Source: Prevotellaceae bacterium (lineage in GTDB: Bacteria > Bacteroidota > Bacteroidia > Bacteroidales > Bacteroidaceae). Taken from it: a stretch of 5,568 nucleotides of DNA. The notes under the pieces were generated by a model. It searched no databases. It was given only the letters and a program-made list of their open reading frames with translations, and was not told where the DNA came from. Below, one piece after another: positions 1 to 5,568 of the stretch. Each line of letters begins with the position of its first letter. Position 1 is the stretch's first letter. The stretch spans positions 1 to 5,568 of the forward strand of contig CAJPLH010000132.1 of NCBI GenBank assembly GCA_905371275.1. The letters are read 5' to 3'. The position numbers and the translations under genes are program-made.

Positions 1-893
1 CGTGTGCTGTAGGTGCGCACTTGTGCTTTGCAGTTTTGCACCATCACTGCGCCATTGCGGTCGTCGAGATTGGTGATGGCAAAGGCTTCTTTATCGAGAT
101 TGTCGAAAAACATTTTCTTCGCGTCGCGATAGTTCTCAAATGTTTTGTGATAATCTAAGTGGTCGCGGGTGAGATTGGTGAAAATGCCGCCTGTGAATTT
201 CAAACCTCCAATGCGGTGTTGATGAATGGAGTGAGAAGAGCATTCCATAAAAGCGTATTCGCAACCGGCTTCTACCATATCGGCGAGGAGATGGTTGAGC
301 GAGATGGGGTCGGGCGTGGTGTGGGTGGCTTCCACGGCTTGGTCGTCGATGTAGTTGCAAACGGTGGAGACGAGTCCGACTTTATAGCCTAATCCACGGA
401 AGAGTTGATAGAGGACAGTGGCGATGGTGGTTTTACCATTGGTGCCGGTTACTCCTACCAACTTGAGTGGACTTTTCTTCGTGCAGGCGTCGGTGGGTTG
501 TTGCCCATCGGAAGGGGAAACTGCGTCTGATTGTTCTGACAACGTTGTGTGGGTTTCGGCTTTCTCTGTGGAGGGGGTGCTGAATCGACCCGTGGGATCA
601 CCGTAGAAGGTTGTAGCAAGGATGCCCACCACTTGTTCGGTGTTGGCAACACGAACGAAGGTGACGTTTTCGGGAACATTTGCCGGAATCTCTTCGCACA
701 CCACGGCATTTGCGCCTTGCGAAACGGCTTTGTCGATGAAGGCGTGTCCGTCTGTTTGTGTTCCTTTGACGGCAACGAAAAGATGACTCTCACTCACTTT
801 GCGTGAGTCGATGTCGATGCCGCTAATGTTGCAATTTAAGTTGCCTTTGTAGTCGAGTATGTCTACGTGGCTTAGAATTTCTTTTAGAATCAT
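1..893 (-). CDS. murE: MurE, UDP-MurNAc-tripeptide synthetase (3' part missing)
   Basis: Cytoplasmic ATP-dependent Mur ligase that adds the third residue (meso-diaminopimelate or lysine) to UDP-MurNAc-L-Ala-D-Glu. The ATG at 893 opens a frame with no stop to the window edge: 297 codons plus 2 bases. Residues 1-101 form the N-terminal UDP-binding domain (DSRKV at 29-33, FVAVKGTQTDGH at 39-50). The ATP P-loop GVTGTNGKTT lies at 147-156, the UDP-MurNAc contact THTTPDP at 190-196, SSHSIHQHRIGG at 219-230 and the signature TNLTRDHLDYH at 239-249. K259 in DAKKMF aligns with the lysine carbamylated in E. coli MurE. The C-terminal domain carrying the amino-acid specificity motif is outside the window, so DAP versus Lys cannot be read. 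Oddity: about 40 extra hydrophilic residues (102-141) separate domain 1 from the P-loop. Its start is 51 bp after the ftsI stop, suggesting the same operon. No Shine-Dalgarno is visible. Confidence 0.97.
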   Translation of the reverse strand, partial: MILKEILSHVDILDYKGNLNCNISGIDIDSRKVSESHLFVAVKGTQTDGHAFIDKAVSQGANAVVCEEIPANVPENVTFVRVANTEQVVGILATTFYGDPTGRFSTPSTEKAETHTTLSEQSDAVSPSDGQQPTDACTKKSPLKLVGVTGTNGKTTIATVLYQLFRGLGYKVGLVSTVCNYIDDQAVEATHTTPDPISLNHLLADMVEAGCEYAFMECSSHSIHQHRIGGLKFTGGIFTNLTRDHLDYHKTFENYRDAKKMFFDNLDKEAFAITNLDDRNGAVMVQNCKAQVRTYST

Positions 894-944
894 TGCATTG
901 AATCTATGTATGTTATGCGTGCCGAGACACGTTATACTTGTTGC

Positions 945-3713
945 TTATTTGGATTTCTTGAGAGCGTCTTTCTTCTTTGAAGAATCGTCTTTTTTCTTTC
1001 CAGCATCCTCTTTTCTTTTGGCGGAGGAGTCTGACTTCTTGCTGGAAAAATCGTCTTTTTTCTTGGAGAAGTCGTCTTTTTTGTTTGCTGAAGAATCTGC
1101 TTTTTTAGAAGGTTCGTTCTTTTTCTTGGAACTTTCTTCCTTTTTCGCCTTTTCTTTCTGGTTAGTGGCTTCCGATTTGGCAGAAGATTTCGACTTATTG
1201 TCAGAAGATTTTGGCTTATTCTCAGACTTCTTCTCCGAAGATTTGTCTTTTTCCTTAGCCGAAGCGTTTTGTTTCTTCGTCTTCTCCTCCTTATTACCAG
1301 AAGAATTGTCTTTCTTTTCTACCTTTTTCTCAGACTTTTTCTCTGTTTTCGCTGCTGCATTTGACGATGTTTTCTCGCTTTTTGCAGCTGCTGCATTCGA
1401 AGAAGCCGTGGTAGTTCCTGAAGATGGAGTCGTTACATTGGAAGAAGTGGTGGTAGCACTCGATAATGAATTAGTTGCGCCCGAAGATGGAGTAGTTGTT
1501 TCTGGAGACACAGCCGACTCTTCAGACATTTTGATGTCAATGTTTGGTTTTTGCTCCGTAGACAACTGAATCTGCACCACCATTCCAGCTTTGATCGGTG
1601 ATCCTGGGGGCAAACTTTGCGCAACAACTCTACCAAATCCAGAGACTTTCACCTTCACTCTCATTCGTTCTAGACGATAAACAGCGTCGCGCAATCCGTA
1701 GCCGATGACCGAAGGAAGTCCTTTTTGTGTGGATTCGTTGTTGAGCAAGAGCGAACCTTGGTTCAAAGGCTGTCCCCACGCAAGACCTTCCGACGTGCGG
1801 TAGTTATTGCGGTGCGGTAGTTTCAGTTCTTTGAGCACTTCGCTGAGAGCCACTAAGTTACCACTCTGCATCATCGGTGGAGCCGTGCGCAAAGCTGTGG
1901 TGTCGATAGCCGCTTCATAGTTCGTCTTATGGTTTTTAGCCATCACCCCTTCTGCGATTTTCTTAAACACAGGGCAACAGTGAATACCGCCATAGGCTGG
2001 TGCTCCCTTTTCTATGCAGACAATCATAGAATATCGAGGTCGATCGGCTGGAAAATAACCTGCGAAGCTCACCAGATAGTTGGAAGCAAATCCACCCTTA
2101 CTCCAAATTTGCGCCGTACCCGTTTTACCAGCCACGGAGAAGTATTTGGAATAAGCCAATTTACCCGTACCGGTGTTCTTACCCACGACGCCTTCCAAAC
2201 AAATTTGGATGTTGCGCAGCACCTCGGGTTTGCACATCTTTTCGCGCAGCACCACAGTAGGGAATTCCTGCACCACTTCATCTCCTCTTCGGGCTTCAGT
2301 GACAAATCGAGGAGCCACGAGTCTACCGCCATTGGCTACACCATTATAGAATGTCAGTGTAGAAATAGGTGGAACTTGCGTTTCATATCCGATGCTCATC
2401 CACGGCAAAGTGGTACCGTACCATCGGTCGGGATTGTCTTTGCGATAGCGGATGCGCGGTTTTTTGTAGCCTGGTATGGGGATGTGCAAATCTTCCATGA
2501 TGCCGATGCGCTGAAGACCAGCTACAAATTGGTCGGGATTGCTCGCATAGGCGTTGTCGATGAGCGTACTCACCCCAACGTTCGATGATTTCTTGATGAT
2601 TTCAGGCACAGTGAGCACACCATTTCCTCCCTTGCGCCAGTCGGAGTCGCGCATCTTGCGACCATACATCTCTCGAATGCCGTTACCTGTGTTGCAAGTG
2701 GTGTTCATATCGATTTTTCCATCTTCCATCGCGACCATAAACGACATAGGTTTAAACACCGAACCAGGTTCCATCATATTGGTCACAGCGCGCGGATCAA
2801 TCTCTGCATATCCACCATTTTCCAAACGAGAAAGCGATGAAATGGCTTTGATATTTCCCGTTTGAACTTCCATCAAGATGCACATACCCGCTCTTGCACC
2901 AATTGAGCGCAGTTGATCTCCCAACACTTTTTCGGTCAAATCCTGCATTCCCACGTCAATGGTGGTCACCAAATCGCAACCGTCCACAGAAGGGGTGTCA
3001 ATCTGCGTAATATATCTATTGGCTACCTTCAACTTGTGATAAGTGCCTGGTTTACCGCTGAGTAGGGAGTCAAAAGCAAGTTCCAACCCGTTGAGCGGTT
3101 CGTCGTTTTCGCTGCGCAAACTTCCGATGGTACGGATCGCCAAGCGTCCATAAGGATTCTTGCGGCGACGATATTCTTCCGTGTAAAACCCACTCTTTCC
3201 CAGAGGGAGGTTGAGCAAAGGTAATTTCTTCAGTTCAGTCAGTTGAATATACGTCACACGTTTCGGATACAAAGAAATAGAGTGACTGCGATTTTTGCGT
3301 CCTTTGAGTATGGCTTCACGCGTTTTTTCCACATCAAAGTCGGGAATAATGTGTTTCACTCCCGTGAGCATACTGTCCAATTTGGTGTTCAGAATAGAGT
3401 CGCGCACCACTTGGTCTTTCACGCGACGAGCCGAGTCAGGCTCCCACGACATCGGGTCAAGAAAAAGTCGATATTCGGGGAGTGAAGTCGCCAGCACCTG
3501 TCCGTCTGCCGAAAGGATATTCCCACGAGTTGCCGGCAGTGGTTTGAGTTTTTTCTCATATCTCAAACTCACCGTCATCCAATAGTCGTGTTCCACAAAC
3601 ATAATGTATGCCGTCTTCCCTAAAACAAGGAGGAAGGCGAAGATGAAACCATACCAAACTACGGAGTATATGTTTTCATTCAACCATTTCGATAACTTTG
3701 ATCGTATATCCAT
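945..3713 (-). CDS. ftsI: FtsI-type penicillin-binding protein (class B transpeptidase) with PASTA domain and long Lys/Ser-rich tail
   Basis: Septal D,D-transpeptidase (class B PBP, PBP2/PBP3/SpoVD type), anchored in the inner membrane and acting in the periplasm. The 922-residue product has one N-terminal membrane segment at about 17-37. A pedestal/dimerisation region follows at about 55-250 (ATRGNILSADG at 61-71, NGLELAFDSLLSGKPG at 208-223). The transpeptidase domain spans about 255-595, with all three active-site motifs present: SVFK at 318-321 (catalytic S318), SSN at 376-378 and KTGT at 530-533. A single PASTA domain lies at about 667-717 (PSVIGYGLRDAVYRL to VVQIQL). The family normally ends near here, at roughly 700-720 residues. 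This protein continues for about 204 residues: Ser/Thr-rich at about 736-775, then a tail (778-922) with about 50 Lys and 30 Ser in 145 residues. The frame is unbroken to TAA. The ATG at 3713 is chosen because a short basic leader and the membrane segment follow directly. ftsL lies 102 bp upstream and murE 51 bp downstream. Confidence 0.96.
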   Translation of the reverse strand: MDIRSKLSKWLNENIYSVVWYGFIFAFLLVLGKTAYIMFVEHDYWMTVSLRYEKKLKPLPATRGNILSADGQVLATSLPEYRLFLDPMSWEPDSARRVKDQVVRDSILNTKLDSMLTGVKHIIPDFDVEKTREAILKGRKNRSHSISLYPKRVTYIQLTELKKLPLLNLPLGKSGFYTEEYRRRKNPYGRLAIRTIGSLRSENDEPLNGLELAFDSLLSGKPGTYHKLKVANRYITQIDTPSVDGCDLVTTIDVGMQDLTEKVLGDQLRSIGARAGMCILMEVQTGNIKAISSLSRLENGGYAEIDPRAVTNMMEPGSVFKPMSFMVAMEDGKIDMNTTCNTGNGIREMYGRKMRDSDWRKGGNGVLTVPEIIKKSSNVGVSTLIDNAYASNPDQFVAGLQRIGIMEDLHIPIPGYKKPRIRYRKDNPDRWYGTTLPWMSIGYETQVPPISTLTFYNGVANGGRLVAPRFVTEARRGDEVVQEFPTVVLREKMCKPEVLRNIQICLEGVVGKNTGTGKLAYSKYFSVAGKTGTAQIWSKGGFASNYLVSFAGYFPADRPRYSMIVCIEKGAPAYGGIHCCPVFKKIAEGVMAKNHKTNYEAAIDTTALRTAPPMMQSGNLVALSEVLKELKLPHRNNYRTSEGLAWGQPLNQGSLLLNNESTQKGLPSVIGYGLRDAVYRLERMRVKVKVSGFGRVVAQSLPPGSPIKAGMVVQIQLSTEQKPNIDIKMSEESAVSPETTTPSSGATNSLSSATTTSSNVTTPSSGTTTASSNAAAAKSEKTSSNAAAKTEKKSEKKVEKKDNSSGNKEEKTKKQNASAKEKDKSSEKKSENKPKSSDNKSKSSAKSEATNQKEKAKKEESSKKKNEPSKKADSSANKKDDFSKKKDDFSSKKSDSSAKRKEDAGKKKDDSSKKKDALKKSK
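948..1382 (-). repeat. Low-complexity Lys/Ser/Glu/Asp-rich coding tract (end of ftsI)
   Basis: FtsI residues 778-922 are built almost only from K, S, E, D, N and A, with many AAA and AAG codons that show as T-rich sequence on the plus strand. No globular fold, membrane segment, coiled coil or known binding module can be seen. The tract is predicted to be disordered and, from the topology of class B PBPs, periplasmic. The same composition removes stop codons from other frames, which creates a long spurious plus-strand open frame over it. Confidence 0.8.
1044..1085 (-). repeat. 21-bp tandem duplication inside the ftsI tail
   Basis: Two adjacent 21-base units encode NKKDDFS and KKKDDFS (FtsI residues 877-883 and 884-890), differing at a few third-codon and first-unit positions. 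A related KKDDSS lies at 907-912, and the string TCGTCTTTTTT recurs on the plus strand at 985, 1051 and 1072. All spacings are multiples of three, so the repeats keep the frame. This suggests the tail grows or shrinks by in-frame slippage or recombination. Confidence 0.75.
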
Positions 3714-3815
3714 TGCAATTCAGAACACGCTTATGTTAATCCGTTTGTTTTGCTAATCTTTGGCGAAACTCGTTTTGCTCGCTCAGTATTCTTTATTCTT
3801 GAAAACCTCCACTAC

Positions 3816-4376
3816 CTAATCTTCTTTTGCGTTCACGGGCAATTCGTAAGGAGCTTCTGTTGACGATTGCAACGTAGTGTCTTGCAGTTGGTCTTCTATT
3901 TTTGAGCCAAGTGTGCGCTCATGCAGTTCGCTTGATCGCGTCAAGGCTTTGTAGCGTCTGTCCAACACTTCACGAGTGTATTTGTCGTTTTCAATCAAGA
4001 GATTGCGGTGATAATATCCCATAGAAACATAGATGATAGAATAAACCACAATCACCAAAATGATTTTCCAGTTGTTGCGAAAGAAAGTCGTAAATTCGAT
4101 GCTTTTTATAAACTCTCTCAGCATTTCCCGATCCAGCCTTTCATCATCTTCCATCAACCATTGGCGCCAATTCACCGTTGATTTCTCCTCTTTTTGTGGC
4201 TTATCGTCTTCATCTTGAGGCATATTTGCCTGTTCCTTTTTTTTTACGTCTTCTGTTTCCTCCTCATCTGATGTCGCCACGCTGGAATCGTCCGATTGGG
4301 CTAGTGTGTCCTCATCTTGCGGAGCCACCATATCTTCTTTTTTGGGAATGATGATGTCGAAATCTACTTCTTTCAT
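3816..4376 (-). CDS. ftsL: FtsL-like bitopic cell division protein
   Basis: Short divisome membrane protein of the Bacteroidetes FtsL-like type, expected to act with FtsB/FtsQ-type partners and the FtsW-FtsI synthase at the septum. The assignment rests on position (between rsmH and ftsI), size (186 aa) and architecture, since FtsL diverges strongly in sequence. Residues 1-66 are very acidic (about 23 Asp/Glu against 9 Lys) and probably cytoplasmic. Residues 67-100 are amphipathic (VNWRQWLMEDDERLDREML). One membrane segment lies at about 103-122 (KIILVIVVYSIIYVSMGYY). A helical, coiled-coil-like periplasmic stretch follows at about 124-165, ending with SSTEAPYELP, a type of ending I associate with this family from memory. 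The acidic N-terminus is longer than I would expect for the family. It contains an A9 run at codons 44-47. The ATG at 4376 is used; Met16 (4331) is a possible but less likely alternative. The gap to rsmH is 69 bp. Confidence 0.88.
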   Translation of the reverse strand: MKEVDFDIIIPKKEDMVAPQDEDTLAQSDDSSVATSDEEETEDVKKKEQANMPQDEDDKPQKEEKSTVNWRQWLMEDDERLDREMLREFIKSIEFTTFFRNNWKIILVIVVYSIIYVSMGYYHRNLLIENDKYTREVLDRRYKALTRSSELHERTLGSKIEDQLQDTTLQSSTEAPYELPVNAKED

Positions 4377-4404
4377 TGTTTCTGATTGAAGAGTCTAAAT
4401 ACTA

Positions 4405-4412
4405 CAAACTTA
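4405..4412 (-). promoter_or_regulatory. Candidate Bacteroidetes -7 promoter box before ftsL
   Basis: TAAGTTTG on the minus strand matches the Bacteroidetes housekeeping -7 consensus TAnnTTTG. It lies in the 69-bp rsmH-ftsL gap, 28 bases before the ftsL ATG, which would give a short leader of about 20 nt. No clear TTTG -33 element is present about 20 bases further upstream. It would be an internal promoter serving ftsL-ftsI-murE, but an 8-base motif with four fixed T positions can occur by chance. Confidence 0.4.
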
Positions 4413-4445
4413 CTCAGTCTTAATGTCTTTCTATGCACCCACGAG

Positions 4446-5366
4446 CTATAATTTCTCTGCGATGCGCAATTTCGCACTGCGACTGCGCGGATTAGCCAGT
4501 TGTTCCTCTTCCGAGGGTACAATCACCTTGTTGTTTATGGGTCGCAAAGGAGAAAGACGATTGCCATAAAAGTCTTGTTCCACCTTACCCGTAATGTTGC
4601 CCGACCGCATAAAGTTTTTCACCATACGGTCTTCCAAACTGTGGTAAGTTAGCACCGAAAGACGTCCACCAGGACGCAACACGCGGAGTGCTGCTTGCAA
4701 CATCTCTTCCAGTGCATCCATCTCGTGGTTCACTTCAATGCGAAGCGCTTGGAACACCTTCGCCAAATCCTTCTTCTCACGGTCGCGTGGCATCAACGGT
4801 TGCACCACTTGCAACAAATCATTGATTGTGCTAAAAGCACGTTCGCCTCGATGTTTCACCACCGCTGCTGCAAGTCTGCGTCCATTTTTCAACTCACCAT
4901 AAATCTGAAACACCTTCGCCAGTTCTTCTTCCGAAGCCGTGTTCAGCACTTGCGCTGCTGTGTTTCCTCCGCGCACATTCATACGCATATCGAGGGGAGC
5001 GTCAAAACGAAAAGAAAAACCTCGTTCTTCGGCATCGAAATGGTGACTCGAAACCCCTAGGTCAGCCAACACACCGTCCACTTCGCCTGCGCAGTCGTAA
5101 TATCTCATCCATCGTGAGAGAAAACGAAAATTGCTCGCCACAAAGGTCAACCTATTTTCGCCTTCCGGCACATTTGCCACGGCATCCGCATCTTGGTCAA
5201 AACTAAACAATCGACCATCATTTCCCAATCGTGCTAGGATTTCTCTACTATGTCCGCCACCTCCAAAAGTAGCATCGATATACACGCCATCGCGACGTAT
5301 GTTAAGGCCATCGACAGTGGGGTGCAACAGCACAGGAACGTGGTATGTAGGACAGATTGTATGCAT
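4446..5366 (-). CDS. rsmH: RsmH (MraW), 16S rRNA C1402 N4-methyltransferase
   Basis: SAM-dependent methyltransferase that makes the N4-methyl of m4Cm1402 in the 16S rRNA P-site region; by linkage it is usually the first or second gene of dcw clusters. The 306-residue product has the expected family length. It opens with YHVPVLL at 8-14, then the SAM-binding GGGGHS at 35-40, FSFDQDADA at 54-62, GVLADLGVSSHHFD at 98-111 and GFSFRFDAPLDMRMN at 116-130. Further on are QALRIEVNHE, RPGGRLSVLTYHSLEDR and, at the end, NPRSRSAKLRIAEKL. The frame can be extended upstream to a TTG at 5399, but the ATG at 5366 is preferred: conserved sequence begins right after it, and the TTG lies inside the likely -7 promoter box, so it would not be in the transcript. 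There is no Shine-Dalgarno, as is usual in Bacteroidetes. The TAG stop is 69 bp before ftsL. Confidence 0.97.
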   Translation of the reverse strand: MHTICPTYHVPVLLHPTVDGLNIRRDGVYIDATFGGGGHSREILARLGNDGRLFSFDQDADAVANVPEGENRLTFVASNFRFLSRWMRYYDCAGEVDGVLADLGVSSHHFDAEERGFSFRFDAPLDMRMNVRGGNTAAQVLNTASEEELAKVFQIYGELKNGRRLAAAVVKHRGERAFSTINDLLQVVQPLMPRDREKKDLAKVFQALRIEVNHEMDALEEMLQAALRVLRPGGRLSVLTYHSLEDRMVKNFMRSGNITGKVEQDFYGNRLSPLRPINNKVIVPSEEEQLANPRSRSAKLRIAEKL

Positions 5367-5396
5367 TGGCAAAGGGATATACGTTATAGTAGCAAG

Positions 5397-5404
5397 CAAA
5401 GTTA
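5397..5404 (-). promoter_or_regulatory. Candidate Bacteroidetes -7 promoter box before rsmH
   Basis: TAACTTTG on the minus strand matches TAnnTTTG and is the only such match on that strand in 5397-5568. It ends 30 bases before the rsmH ATG at 5366, almost the same distance as the ftsL box (28 bases). The region about 20 bases upstream is purine-rich (GAGGAG-like) and lacks a TTTG -33 element. It is the probable promoter of the cluster as seen here, provided transcription does not simply continue from further upstream. Confidence 0.5.
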
Positions 5405-5568
5405 CTAATTTCTCATCACTTCTCTCCTCTATTTTTTGAAAAAAAAATGCCCTGTGATATTTTACTTCAGTCGATAAAAACTAAGTGCTTGATTGTGAGT
5501 AGATAATCCATTTGCTCTTTTTCTGCCTAACCTCCTCTCGATGTCGCCTATTTTTGTTTAACCCCAAT
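5405..5568. other. Upstream region without a recognised gene
   Basis: No complete gene is visible on either strand. On the minus strand one frame is open from the right edge to a TAG at 5481-5483 (28 codons, Lys/Arg-rich, containing RRHREEVRQKKSKW). It could be the end of an upstream gene or chance, and it does not resemble a MraZ C-terminus. A 9-nt A run (T on the minus strand) lies at 5439-5447 without a GC-rich stem before it, so I do not call a terminator. Confidence 0.5.

Noticed and set aside
136..793. Minus-strand open frames within 136-360 and 455-793
   Set aside because: They are in a different frame from murE. The murE frame is open from 893 to the window edge and carries the Mur ligase motifs, so these are shadows.
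917..932. Small inverted repeat CGTG-N6-CACG between ftsI and murE as a terminator
   Set aside because: The stem is only 4 bp plus one wobble pair and no T run follows on the minus strand, so it is not a credible terminator.
859..1569. Plus-strand open frame of 236 codons, Phe/Ser/Glu-rich
   Set aside because: It is the antisense of the Lys/Ser-rich FtsI tail. Its composition is the complement of AAA/AAG/TCN codons, it has no recognisable domain, and ftsI itself has clear family motifs in the continuing frame.
1929..2588. Plus-strand open frame of 219 codons
   Set aside because: It lies fully opposite the conserved transpeptidase domain of ftsI and shows no family motif.
3747..3779. Direct repeat GTTTTGCT at 3747-3754 and 3772-3779 in the ftsL-ftsI gap
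   Set aside because: Two 8-base copies 25 bp apart in an AT-rich gap are too short to support an operator without conservation data.
945..4376. Electrostatic pairing of the acidic FtsL N-terminus with the basic FtsI tail
   Set aside because: The expected topology puts the FtsL N-terminus in the cytoplasm and the FtsI C-tail in the periplasm, so they should not meet.
5430..5450. A/T-run pair (TTTTTTG then A9) as a terminator of an upstream gene
   Set aside because: There is no GC-rich stem; the fold would be only A-T pairs with almost no loop.
5549..5556. TATTTTTG on the plus strand matching TAnnTTTG (divergent promoter)
   Set aside because: It is a single T-rich match 12 bases from the window edge, with no -33 element and no gene visible downstream.

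Overview
This window is the start of a division and cell wall (dcw) gene cluster, read entirely on the minus strand. In transcription order (right to left) it holds rsmH/mraW, an FtsL-like gene, ftsI (a class B PBP transpeptidase with one PASTA domain) and the first 297 codons of murE, which runs off the left edge. The order rsmH-ftsL-ftsI-murE, the Bacteroidetes-style FtsL-like protein, start codons without Shine-Dalgarno sequences, and two TAnnTTTG (-7 type) promoter boxes all point to Bacteroidetes, most likely Bacteroidales of the Prevotella type. The genus is an inference.

Layout: 5405-5568 has no recognisable gene. It carries at most a 28-codon open frame and a 9-nt homopolymer. A -7 box at 5397-5404 precedes rsmH, whose start is best placed at the ATG at 5366. 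A 69-bp gap with a second -7 box leads into ftsL. A 102-bp gap precedes ftsI, and a 51-bp gap precedes murE. All four genes are co-directional with short gaps, as expected of one operon, possibly with a second promoter at ftsL. No tRNA, rRNA, CRISPR array, insertion sequence or phage gene was seen.

How they work together: MurE adds the third stem-peptide residue to the cytoplasmic peptidoglycan precursor. FtsI cross-links septal peptidoglycan in the periplasm. The FtsL-like protein is a bitopic partner in the divisome. RsmH methylates 16S rRNA and travels with the cluster by long-standing linkage.

The core genes are ordinary and look intact. The unusual parts are added low-complexity segments: a roughly 200-residue Ser/Thr- then Lys-rich tail on FtsI after its PASTA domain, a roughly 40-residue hydrophilic insert between the first two domains of MurE, and a long acidic cytoplasmic N-terminus on FtsL with an A9 run. 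I do not see a new multi-gene system here. The FtsI tail and the MurE insert are the points most worth a second look.
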